In this document: positions 1 to 14,002 of the stretch, piece after piece
Position numbering within the stretch: the stretch's first letter is position 1
How the letters are laid out: every line of letters starts with the position of its first letter
NCBI GenBank assembly: GCA_947650365.1
Contig: OX393557.1
Span: 30,683,783 to 30,747,782 of the forward strand
From: Chamaelirium japonicum
Lineage: Eukaryota; Streptophyta; Magnoliopsida; Liliales; Melanthiaceae
Direction of reading: 5' to 3'
Length of the DNA stretch: 64,000 nucleotides
The notes under the pieces: model-generated
What the model saw: only the letters and a program-made list of their open reading frames with translations
What the model was told of the DNA's origin: nothing
The model's database searches: none
Position numbers and translations under genes: made by a program

Positions 1-1315
1 CAAAACGCCCTTATGCCACTAGTTGGCCGTTCCTCGTGTACGAGACTTTGCAAGGCACACATAAGTGAAGTGAACCAGTGATTTCACTATTCTCTGAGGT
101 TCCCGTAGGGTGCCCCTAGTGAAGTCAACTAGTCAACTCGCAACATGTCCCGATGCATCGCACCCATGTGGCAAAGTCCACTTATGGCAAGGAATTGCTA
201 CATGCGTCTCTGCACTAACCTAGGGTTTCCCCTTAGTGCACACACGTAGCTACGCATCTACCGTGCACTAGTGCGAAGCACTCACGGAGCGTAGGCTTGG
301 ACTTCTCGCTTCCTCTAACTACGTTCTGTGTTTCGAGGAGATGGTATAAGAACCGTACATAATGTCGATAAGGTGGAACCTTCAGGGACCAGGGTTCATG
401 GCTTCCAACTCAGACTCGATCGACACACTACCCGAGTGTACCATCGATCCTCTGAGTCCGAGTTAACCTGCGTAGCCACCCAGAGTGCGACGCAGGCTGC
501 ACTCCAATTCCCCCGGACTTACTATGTTCTCTCTCATACCCCTGCTCTCCGCTTAGTATGGTAAACTCGCTGTCCCTCCACTTGGTGCCATGATGCAACT
601 CGATCAGTGGAGAATACCGTCAGACTCGAGTGCTCATATGACTCGGTTCCTTCCCGGTTGACCACATACATCATACCTCCGATTACTCTTCTGAGTAACC
701 GGATCCATCACCAGTCCAACTGATGACCACCTGGCCAGGGTTTAATACGACGTAGGTCAGACCAAGGAACGCACCTCCCGTTAGGGGTGTGGATAGCCTG
801 CAGGAGTGACACACTGATGCAACGCCAGCCGGGTAACCCAGTACACCGTGGTTTTGGATCACTGCATCCGGATCCTCACACATTGGTGCGCCAAAGCACC
901 ACACAACTGGTTAGTCCACCAGACATGGTTCCTCTGGGTTTAGGACCGTTTTACCCTAAGCAGAAACACGGTTTAGTGCACCGATGTCTGCTCATCGATC
1001 TGTGCACCGTGTTGGTTCCGTTCGGCCACAGACACTGTGCCTGGTAATGACCGTGGTGGAGACACCTACGCTCTGTCATCCCAACAGCTTATCCTGATAG
1101 GGCGACCAACGCTTATCAGAGCTGCGAACGTATTTAGGTTACATGGGACCAGTCCCTTGAGTCTCCCACTCAAGTGTATTACCATGTAGCCATGGCTCTC
1201 TGTTCTGTAATCAGAACACGTACTAAGGTACGTACCAATATGCAATCATATACTATCAACCATACAAAGCTAAACACTAGGTTTTTACGAGCTATAGACC
1301 TCACCAATTCTAACA
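1..1315 (-). mobile_element. Ty1/copia LTR, 5' portion, truncated by window start
   Basis: Read on the minus strand this begins TGTTAGAATTGG at 1315 and is collinear with the first ~1,310 bases of the 2,132-bp LTRs at 49510 and 57368. Shared stretches include the segment around GAACAGAGAGCCATGG and the segment around CTAAGCAGAAACACGG. It differs from them far more than they differ from each other, so it is a diverged member of the same family. The LTR's 3' part, with the TATA box, would lie left of the window. It could be the 5' LTR of a minus-strand element extending left, or a solo LTR. The duplication cannot be tested because only one end is visible. No internal coding sequence is present here, and short open frames inside it are not genes. 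Confidence 0.9.
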
Positions 1316-4300
1316 GTACGATCCATTCTAATTCATTCGTACGATCCATTCTAATTCATTCGTAAGATCCATTCTAATTCATTCGTACGATCCATTCTAA
1401 TTCATTCGTACGATCCATTCTAATTCATTCGCACGAATGTATCCATTCTAGTTCATTCGTACGATCCATTCTAATTCATTCGTACGATCCATTCTAATTC
1501 ATTCGCACGATCCATTCTAATTCATTCGTACGATCCATTCTAATTCATTCATACGATCCATTCTAATTCATTCGCACGAATATATCCATTCTAATTCATT
1601 CATACGATCCATTCTACTTCATTCGTACTATCCGTTCAAATTCACTCATACGATCCATTCTAATTCATTCATACGATCCATTCTAATTCATTTGCACGAA
1701 TATATCCATTCTAATTCATTCGTACGATCCATTCTAATTCCTTCGTACGATCCATTCTAATTCCTTCGTACGATCCATTCTATTTCATTCGTATGATCCA
1801 TTCTAATTAATTCGTACGATCCATTCTAATTCATTCGTATGATCCATTCTAATTCATTCGTACGATCCATTCTTACTCATTCGTACGATCCATTCTAATT
1901 CATTCATACAATCCATTCTAATTCATTCTGTACGATCCATTATAATTCATTCATACGATCTATTCTTTCATACAATCCATTCTAATTCATTCGTGCGAAT
2001 GAATTAGAATGGATACCTTTGTGTATATGAATTAGAATGGATCGTACGAATGAATCAGAATGGATCATATTAATGAATTAGAATGGATCGTACGAATGAA
2101 TTAGAATGGATACATTCGTGCGAATGAATTAGAATGGATCGTGCGAATCAATTAGACTGGATCGTGCGAATGAATAAGAATAGATCATACGAATGAATTA
2201 GAATGGATCGTACGAATTAATTAGAATGGATACATTCGTGCGAATGAATTAGAATGGATTGTATGAATGAATTAGAATGGATCGTACGAATGAATTAGAA
2301 TGGATCATACGAATTAATTAGAATGGATCCTTCGATTGAATTAGAATGGATCGTACGAATGAATTAGAATCGATCGTACGAATGAATTAGAATGGATCGT
2401 GCGAATGAATTAGAATGGATCGTACGAATGAATTAGAATGGATACATTTGTTCGAATGAATTAGAATGGATCGTACGAATGAATTAGAATGGATCGTATG
2501 AATGAATTAGAATGGATCGTACGAATGAATTAGAATGGATCGTGCGAATGAATTAGAATGGATCGTACGAATGAATTAGAATGGATACATTTGTGCGAAT
2601 GAATTAGAATGGATCGTACGAATGAATTAGAATGGATCGTATGAATGAATTAGAATGGATCGTACGAATGAATTAGAATGGATACATTTGTGCGAAGGAA
2701 TTAGAATGGATCGTACGAATGAATTAGAATGGATCGTATGAATGAATTAGAATGGATCGTATGAATGAATTAGAATGGATCGTGCGAATGAATTAGAATG
2801 GATCGTACGAATGAATTAGAATGGATCGTACGAATGAACTAGAATGGATACATTCGTGCGAATGAATTAGAATGGATCGTACGAATGAATTAGAATGGAT
2901 CGTACGAATGAATTAGAATGGATCTTACGAATGAATTAGAATGGATCGTACGAATGAATTTGAATGGATCGTACAAATGAATTAGAATGGATCGTACGAA
3001 TGAATTAGAATGGATCGTACGAATGAATTAGAATGGATACATTCGTGCGAATGAATTAGAATGGATACATTCGTGCGAAAGAATTAGAATAGATCGTATG
3101 AATGAATTAGAATGGATCCTATGAATGAATTAGAATGGATCGTGCGAATGAATTAGAATGGATCGTACGAATGAATTAGAATAGATCGTACGAATGAATT
3201 AGAATGGATCGTACGAAGGAATTAGAATGGATCGTACGAATGTATTAGAATGGATATATTCGTGCAAATGAATTAGAATGGATCGTATGAATGTATTAGA
3301 ATGGATCGTGCGAATGAATTAGAATGGATTGTACGAATGAATTAGAATGGATCGTACGAATGAATTAGAATGGATCTTACGAATGAATTAGAATGGATCG
3401 TACGAATGAATTAGAATGTATCCTACGAATGAATTAGAATGGATACATTCGTGCGAATGAATTAGAATGGATCGGACGAATGAATTAGAATAGATCGTAC
3501 GAATGAATTAGAATGGATCGTACGAATGAATTAGAATGGATCGTACGAATAAATTAGAATGGATACATTCGTCCGAATGAATTAGAATGGATCATACGAA
3601 TGAGTAAGAATGGATCGTACGAATGAAATAGAATAGATTGTATGAATGAATTAGAATGGATCCTACGAATGAATTAGAATGGATCGTGTGAAAGAATTAG
3701 AATGGATTGTATGAATGAATTAGAATGGATCGTATGAATGAATTAGAATGGATCGTGCGAATGAATTCGAATGGATCGTACGAATTCATTCTAATTCATT
3801 CATACAATCCATTCTAATTCTTTCACACGATCTATTCTAATTCATTCATAGGATCCATTCTAATTCATTCATACAATCTATTCTATTTCATTCGTACGAT
3901 CCATTCTTACTCATTCGTATGATCCATTCTAATTCATTCGGACGAATGTATCCATTCTAATTTATTCGTACAATCCATTCTAATTCATTCATACGATCCA
4001 TTATAATTCTTTTGTACGATCCATTCTAATTCATTCGTCCGATCCATTCTAATTCATTCGCACAAATGTATCCATTCTAATTCGTTCGTACGGTCCATTC
4101 TAATTCATTCGCACAATCCATTCTATTTCATTCGTATGATCCATTCTTACTCATTCGTATGATCCATTATGGATACATTCGTGCAAATGAATTAGAATGG
4201 ATCATACGAATGAGTAAGAATGGATCGTACGAATGAAATAGAATGGATTGTGCGAATGAATTAGAATGGATCGTACGAATGAATTAGAATTGATCGTGTG

Positions 4301-6707
4301 AAAGAATTAGAATGGATTGTATGAATGAATTAGAATAGATCGTATGAATGAATTAGAATGGATCGTACGAATGAATTAGAATGGATCGTACGAATGAACA
4401 AGAATGGATACTTTCGTACGAATGAATTAGAATGGATCGTACGAATGAATTAGAATGGATCTTACGAATGAATTAGAATGGATCGTACGAATGCACGATC
4501 CATGCTAATTCATTCGTTCGATCAATTCTAATTCAATAGCACGATCCATTCTAATTCATTCGTACAATCCATTCTAATTCATTCGCACGATCCATTCTAA
4601 TTCATTCGTATGATCCATTCTAATTCTTTCACACGATCCATTCTAATTCATTCGTACGATCCATTCTAATTCATTCGTACGATCTATTCTAATTCATTCG
4701 TACGATCCATTCTAATTCATTCGTACGATCCATTCTAATTCCTTCGTACGATCCATTCTAATTCATTCATACAATCCATTCTAATTCTTTCACACGATCC
4801 ATTCTAATTCATTCGTACGATCCATTCTAATTCATTCGTGCAATCCATTCTATTTCATTCGTACGATCCATTCTTACTCATTCGTACGATCCATTCTAAT
4901 TCATTCACACGAATGTATCCATTCGTACGAATGAATTAGAATAGATTGTACGAATGAATTAGAATGGATCGTACGAATGAATTAGAATGGATCGTATGAA
5001 TGAATTAGAATGGATCGTACGAATGAATTAGAATGGATCGTGCGAATGAATTAGAATGGATCGTACGAATGAATTAGAATGGATCGTACGAATGAACTAG
5101 GATGGATACATTCGTGCGAATGAATTAGAATGGATCGTACGAATGAATTAGAATGGATCGTACGAATGAATTAGAATGGATCATACGAATGAATTAGAAT
5201 GGATCATACGAATGAGTAAGAATGGATCGTAAGAATGAAATAGAATGGATTGTACGAATGAATTAGAATGGATCGTACGAATGAATTAGAATGGATCGTG
5301 TGAAAGAATTAGAATGGATTGTATGAATGAATTAGAATGGATCATATGACTAAATTAGAATGGATCGTGCGAATGAATTCGAATGGATCGTACGAATGAT
5401 TTAGAATGGATCGTACGAATGAATTAGAATGGATACATTCGTGCGAATGAATTAGAATGGATACATTCGTGCGAAAGAATTAGAATAGATCGTATGAATG
5501 AATTAGAATGGATCCTATGAATGAATTAGAATGGATCCTATGAATGAATTAGAATGGATCGTGCGAATGAATTAGAATGGATCGTGCTAATGAATTAGAA
5601 TTGATCGAACGAATGAATTAGCATGGATCGTGCTAATGAATTAGAATGGAACGTACGAATGAATTAGAATGGATCGTGTGAAAGAATTAGAATGGATTGT
5701 ATGAATGAATTAGAATGAATTCGTTCGATCAATTCTAATTTATTAGCACGATCCATTCTAATTCATTCGTACGATCCATTCTAATTCATTCGCACGATCC
5801 ATTCTAATTCATTCGCACGATCCATTCTAATTCATTCGTACGATCCATTCTAATTCTTTCGTACGATCTATTCTAATTCATTCGTACGATCCAGTCTAAT
5901 TCATTCGTACGATCCATTCTAATTCCTTCGTACGATCCATTCTAATTCATTCATACAATCCATTCTAATTCTTTCACACGATCCATTCTAATTCATTCGT
6001 ACGTTCCATTCTAATTCATTAGCACGATCCATGCTAATTTATTCGTTCCATCAATTCTAATTCATTAGCACGATCCATTCTAATTCATTCGCCCGATCCA
6101 TTCTAATTCATTCATCGGATCCATTCTAATTCATTCATACGATCTATTCTAATTCTTTCGCACGAATGTATCCATTGTAATTCATTCGCACGAATGTATC
6201 CATTCTAATTCATTCGTACGATCCATTCTAATTCATTCATACGATCCATTCTAATTCATTCATACGATCCATTCGAATTCATTCGCCCGATCCATTCTAA
6301 TTCATTCATACAATCCATTCTATTCGAATGGATCATTCGATCCATTCGAATTTATTCGCACGATCCATTCTAATTCATTCATACGATCCATTCTAATTCA
6401 TTCATACAATGCATTCTAATTCTTTCACACGATCCATTCTAATTCATTCGTACGATCCATTCTAATTCATTCGTACAATCCATTCTATTTCATTTGTACG
6501 ATCCATTCTTACTCATTCGTATGATCCATTCTAATTCATTCGTACGATCCGTTCTAATTCATTTGTACGATCCATTCTAATTCATTCGTACAATCCATTC
6601 TATTTCATTCGTACGATCCATTCTTACTCATTCGTATGATCCATTCTAATTCATTCGCACGAATGTATCCATTCTAATTCATTCATACAATCCATTCTAA
6701 TTCATTC

Positions 6708-6767
6708 CGTACGATCCATTCTAATTCATTCGTACGATCGTACGAATGAATTAGAATGGATCGTACG
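6708..6767. repeat. 60-bp perfect palindrome at a satellite strand switch
   Basis: The arms meet at the central GATC (6736-6739) with no spacer, flanked by CGTAC on the left and GTACG on the right. Each arm is one whole monomer plus part of the next, and base pairing is perfect over 30 bp on each side before the first mismatch. It marks a change from CATTC-reading to GAATG-reading monomers. The same junction recurs near 8511, 13973, 15547 and 39308. Confidence 0.9.
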
Positions 6768-9700
6768 AATGAATTAGAATAGATTGTGCGAATGAATTAG
6801 AATGGATCGTACGAATGAATTAGAATGGATCATACGAATGAATTAGAATGGATCATACGAATGAGTAAGAATGGATCGTATGAATGAATTAGAATGGATC
6901 GTACGAATGAATTAGAATGGATCGTACGAATAAATTAGAATGGATACATTCGTCCGAATGAATTAGAATGGATCATACGAATGAGTAAGAATGGATCGTA
7001 CGAATGAAATAGAATAGATTGTATGAATGAATTAGAATGGATCCTACGAATGAATTAGAATGGACCGTGTGAAAGAATTAGAATGGATTGTATGAATGAA
7101 TTAGAATGGATCGTATAAATGAATTAGAATGGATCGTGCGAATGAATTCGAATGGATCGTACGAATTCATTCTAATTCATTCATACAATCCATTCTAATT
7201 CTTTCACACGATCCATTCTAATTCATTCGTACATTCCATTCTAATTCATTAGCACGATCCATGCTAATTCATTCGTTCGATCAATTCTAATTCATTAGCA
7301 CGATCCATTCTAATTCATTCGTACGATCCATTCTAATTCAATCGCACGATCCATTCTAATTCATTCATAGGATCCATTCTAATTCATTCATACGATCTAT
7401 TCTAATTCTTTCGCACGAATGTATCCATTCTAATTCATTCCACGAATGTATCCATTCCAATTCATTCGTACGATCCATTCTAATTCATTCATACGATCCA
7501 TTCGAATTCATTCGCACGATCCATTCTAATTCATTCATATGATCCATTCTAATTCATTCATACAATCCATTCTAATTCTTTCACACGATCCATTCTAATT
7601 CATTCGTAGGATCCATTCTAATTCATTCGTATAATCTATTCTATTTCATTCGTACGATCCATTCCTACTCATTCGTATGATCCATTCTAATTCATTCGGA
7701 CGAATGTATCCATTCTAATTTATTCGTACGATCCATTCTAATTCATTAATATGATCCATTCTAATTCATTCATACGATCCATTCTAATTCATTCGGACGC
7801 CATTCTAATTCATTCGTACGATCCATTCTAATTCATTCGTACGATCCATTCTTACTCATTGGTACGATCCATTCTAATTCATTCGCACGAATGTATCCAT
7901 TCTAATTCATTCGTACGAATCCATTCTAATTAATTCGTACGATCCATTCCAATACATTCATACGATCCATTCTAATTCATTTGCACGAATATATCCATTC
8001 TAATTCATTCGTACGATCCATTCTAATTCCTTCGTGTGATTCATTCTAATTCATTCGTACGATCTATTCTAATTCATTCGTACGATCCATTCTAATTCAT
8101 TCGTACGATCCATTCTAATTCCTTCGTACGATCCATTCTAATTCATTCGCACGAATGTATCCATTCTAGTTCATTCGTACGATCCATTCTAATTCATTCG
8201 TACGATCCATTCTAATTCAATCATACGATCTATTCTAATTCATTCATACAATCCATTCTAATTCTTTCACACGATCCATTCTAATTCATTCGTATGATCC
8301 ATTCTAATTCATTTGTACGATCCATTCTAATTCATTTGTACGATCCATTCTAATTCATTCGTACAATCCATTCTATTTCATTCGTACGATCCATTCATAC
8401 TCATTCGTATGATCCATTCTAATTCATTCGCACGAATGTATCCATTCTAATTCATTCATACAATCCATTATAATTCATTCCAAACGATCCATTCTAATTC
8501 ATTCGTACGATCGTACGAATGAATTAGAATGGATCATACGAATGAATTAGAATAGATTGTACGAATGAATTAGAATGGATCCTACGAATGAATTAGAATG
8601 GATCGTGTGAAAGAATTAGAATGGATCGTACAAATGAATTAGAATGGATCGTACGAATGAATTAGAATGGATCATACGAATGAGTAAGAATGGATCATAC
8701 AAATGAAATAGAATGGATTGTACGAATGAATTAGAATGGATCGTACGAATGAATTAGAATGGATCGTGTGAAAGAATTAGAATGCATTGTATGAATGAAT
8801 TAGAATGGATCGTATGAAGGAATTAGAATGGATCGTACGAATGAATTAGAATGGATATATTCGTGCAAATGAATTAGAATAGATCGTATGAATGTATTAG
8901 AATGGATCGTATGAGTGAACTAGAATGGATCGTACGAATGAATTAGAATGGATCTTACGAATGAAATAGAATGGATCGTACGAATGAATTAGAATGGATC
9001 GTACGAATGAATTAGAATGGATACATTCGTGCGAATGAATTAGAATGGATCAGACGAATGAATTAGAATGGATCGTACGAATGAATTAGAATGGATCGTA
9101 CGAATAAATTAGAATGGATACATTCGTCCGAATGAATTAGAATGGATCATACGAATCAGTAAGAATGGATCGTACGAATGAAATAGAATAGATTGTACGA
9201 ATGAATTAGAATGGATTCGTACGAATTAATTAGAATGGATACATTCGTGCGAATGAATTAGAATGGATCGTACCAATGAGTAAGAATGGATCGTACCAAT
9301 GAAATAGAATGGATTGTGCGAATGAATTAGAATGGATCGTACGAATGAATTAGAATGGATCGTGTGAAAGAATTAGAATGGATTGTATGAATGAATTAGA
9401 ATAGATCGTATGAATGAATTAGAATGGATCGTACGAATGAATTAGAATGGATCGTACGAATGAATTAGAATGGATCATATGAATGAATTAGAATGGATCG
9501 TATGAATGAAATAGAATGGATCGTACGAATGAATTAGAATGGATACATTCGTGCGAATGAATTAGAATGGATCGGACGAATGAAATAGAATGGATCGTAC
9601 GAATAAATTAGAATGGATACATTCGTCCGAATGAATTAGAATGGATCATACGAATGAGTAAGAATGGATCGTATGAATGAAATAGAATAGATTGTACGAA

Positions 9701-12700
9701 TGAATTAGAATGGATCCTACGAATGAATTAGAATGGATCGTGTGAAAGAATTAGAATGGATTGTATGAATGAATTAGAATGGATCATATGAATGAATTCG
9801 AATGGATCGTACGAATTCATTCTAATTCATTCATACAATCTATTCTAATTCTTTCACACGATCCATTCTAATTCATTCGTACGTTCCATTCTAATTCATT
9901 AGCACGATCCATGCTAATTCATTCGTTCGATCAATTCTAATTCATTAGCACGATCCATTCTAATTCATTCGTACGATCCATTCTAATTCATTCGCACGAT
10001 CCATTCTAATTCATTCATACGATCTATTCTAATTCTTTCGCACGAATGTATCCATTATAATTCATTTGCACGAATGTATCCATTCTAATTCATTCGTACG
10101 ATCCATTCTAATTCATTCGTACGATCCATTCTAATTCATTCGTACGATCCATTCTAATTCATTCGTACGATCTATTCTAATTCATTCATACAATCCATTC
10201 TAATTCTTTCACACGATCCATTCTAATTCATTCGTACGATCCATTCTAATTCATTCGCACAATCCATTCTATTTCATTCGTACGATCCATTCTTACTCAT
10301 TCGTATGATCCATTCTAATTCATTCGCACGAATGTATCCATAATGGATCATACGAATGAGTAAGAATGGATCGTACGAATGAAATCGAATGGATTGTGCG
10401 AATGAATTAGAATGGACCGTACGAATGAATTAGACGTACGATTGAATTAGAATGGATACATTCTTTCGAATAAATTAGAATGGATCATACGAATGAGTAA
10501 GAATGGATCGTCATTCTAATTCATTCGTATGATCCATTCTAATTCATTTGTATCCATTCTATTTCATTCGCACGATCCATTCTAATTCATTCGCGCAATC
10601 TATTATAATTCATTCGTACGATCCATTCTAATTCATTCGTACGATCCATTCTAATTCATTCATACAATCCATTCTAATTTATTCGCACGAATGTATCCAT
10701 TCTAATTCATTCGTACGATCCATTCTAATTCATTCGCACAATCTATTCTAATTCATTCATACGATCCATTCTAATTCATTCGCACGAATGTATCCATTCT
10801 AATTCATTCATACGATCCATTCTACTTCATTCGTACTATCCGTTCTAATTCATTCATACGATCCATTCTAATTCATTCATACGATCCATTCTAATTCATT
10901 TGCACGAATATATCCATTCTAATTCATTCGTACGATCCATTCTAATTCCTTCGTACGATCCATTCTAATTCCTTCATACGATCCATTTAATTCCTTCATA
11001 CGATCCATTCTATTTCATTCGTATGATCCATTCTAATTCCTTCGTACGATCCATTCTAATTCCTTCGTATCCATTCTAATTCACTCATACGATCCATTCT
11101 AATTCATTCGTACGATCCATTCTAATTCATTCATACAATCCATTCTAATTCATTCGCACGAATGTATCCATTCTAATCCATTCGTACGATCCATTCTAAT
11201 CCACTCATACGATCCATTCTAATTCATTCGCATGAATGTAACCATTCTAATTCATTCATTTGATCCATTCTAATTCATTCTTATGATCCATTCTAATTCA
11301 TTCGTCCGATCCATTCGAATTCATTCGCACGAATGTATCCATTCTAATTCATTCGTACGATCCATTCTAATTCATTCGTACGATCCATTCTAATTCATTC
11401 GTAAGATCCATTCTAATTCATTCGTATGATCCATTATAATTCATTCGTACGATCCATTCTAATTCATTCGCACGAATGTATCCATTCTAGTTCATTCGTA
11501 CGATCCATTCCAGTTCATTTGTACGATCCATTCTAATTCATTCGTACGATCCATTTTAATTCATTCGTATGATCCATTCTAATTAATTCGTATGATCCAT
11601 TCTAATTCATTCGTACGATCCATTCTAATTCATTCATACAATCCATTCTAATTCATTCGCACGAATGTATCCATTCTAATTAATTCGTACGATCCATTCT
11701 AATTCATTCGTATGATCCATTCTTATTCATTCGCACGATCCAGTCTAATGGATTCGCACGATCCATTCTAATTCATTCGCACGAATGTATCCATTCTAAT
11801 TCATTCGTACGATCCATTCTAATTCATTAATATGATCCATTCTAATTCATTCGTACGATCCATTCTAATTCATATGCACAAAGGTATCCATTCTAATTCA
11901 TTCGTACGATCCATTCTAATTCAGGATCGTACGAATGAATTAGAATGGATACATTCATGCGAATGAATTAGAATTGATCATACGAATGAATTAGAATGGA
12001 TCGTGCGAATGAATTAGAATGGATCATACGAATGAATTAGAATGGATCGTGCGAATGAATTAGAATGGATCGAACGAATGAATTAGAATGGATATATTCG
12101 AGCGAATGAATTAGAATAGATCGTATGAATGAATTAGAATGGACCATACGAATGAATTAGAATGGATCGTACGAACGAATTAGAATGGATCGTACGAGTG
12201 ATTTAGAATGGATACATTCGAGCGAATGAATTAGAATGGATCGTACAAATGAATTAGAATAGATCATAGGAATGAATTAGAATGGATCGTGCAAATGAAT
12301 TAGAATGGATACATTCGTGCGAATGAATTAGAATGGATCGTGCGAATGTATTAGAATGGATCGTACGAATGAATTAGAATGGATATATTTGAACGAATAA
12401 ATTAGAATAGATCATATGAATGAATTAGAATGGATCGTACGAATGAATTATAATGGATAGTGCGAATGAATTAGAATCGATCGTACGAATGAATTAGAAT
12501 GGATCGTACGAATGAATTAGATCGTACGAATGAATTAGAATGGATCGTACGAATGAATTAAAATGGATACATTCGAGAGAATGAATTAGAATAGATCGTA
12601 GGAATGAATTAGAATGGATCGTACGAATGAATTAGAATGGATACATTTGTGAGAATGAATTAGAATGGATCGTACGAATGAATTAGAATGCATCGTAGGG

Positions 12701-13942
12701 AAGAATTAGAATGGATATATTCGTGCGAATGAATTAGAATGGATCGTACGAATGAATTAGACTGGATCGTACGAATGAATTTGAATGGATACATTTGTGC
12801 GAATGAATCTAAATGGATTGTATGAATGAATTACAATGGATCGTACGAATGAATTAGAATGGATCGTACGAATGAATTAGAATAGCTCATACGAATGAAT
12901 TAGAATGAATCGTATGAATGAATTAGAATGGTTACATTCGTGCGAATGAATTAGAATAGATCGTACGAATGAATTAGAATGGATCGTACGAATAAATTAG
13001 AATGGATTATGGGAATGAATTAGAATGGATCGTACGAATGAATTTGAATGGATCCACCGAATGAGTTAGAATGGATCATACGAATGAATTAGAATGGATT
13101 GTACGAATGAATTAGAATGGATTGTGCGAATGAATTAGAATGGATCGTACGATTGAATTAGAATGGATCGTGCGAATGAATAAGCATGAATCGTACGAAT
13201 GTGTTAGAATGGATCGTACGGATGAATTAGAATGAATCGTACGATCCATTCTAATTCAATCGTCCGATCCATTCTAATTCATTCGCATGAATGTATCCAT
13301 TCCAATTCATTCGTACAATCCATTCTATTTCATTCGTACGATCCATTCTTACTCATTCGTATGATCCATTCTAATTCATTCGTACGATCCATTCTAATTC
13401 ATTCGTACGATCCATTCTAATTCATTCGTACGATCCATTCTAATTCATTCGCACGATCCATTATAATTCATTCATACGATCCATTCTAATTCATTCATAC
13501 GATCCATTCTAATTCATTCGCCCGATCCATTCTAATTCATTCATACGATCCATTCTATTCGAATGGATCATGCGATCCATTCGAATTCATTCGCACGATC
13601 CATTCTAATTCATTCATACGATCCATTCTAATTCATTCATACAATGCATTCTAATTCTTTCACACGATCCATTCTAATTCATTCGTACGATCCATTCTAA
13701 TTCATTCGTACAATCCATTCTATTTCATTTGTACGATCCACTCTTACTCATTCGTATGATCCATTCTAATTCATTCGTACGATCCATTCTAATTCATTTG
13801 TACGATCCATTCTAATTCATTCGTACAATCCATTCTATTTCATTTGTACGATCCATTCTTACTCATTCGTATGATCCATTCTAATTCATTCGCACGAATG
13901 TATCCATTCTAATTCATTCATACAATTCATTCTAATTCATTC

Positions 13943-14002
13943 CGTACGATCCATTCTAATTCATTCGTACGATCGTACGAATGAATTAGAATGGATCGTA
14001 CG
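13943..14002. repeat. 60-bp perfect palindrome, second instance
   Basis: Same structure as at 6708-6767: central GATC (13971-13974) and perfect 30-bp arms with no spacer, at the boundary between opposite monomer orientations. The sister copy around 15547 has a single arm mismatch at 15521 (T for C), showing that these copies have begun to diverge. Confidence 0.9.
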
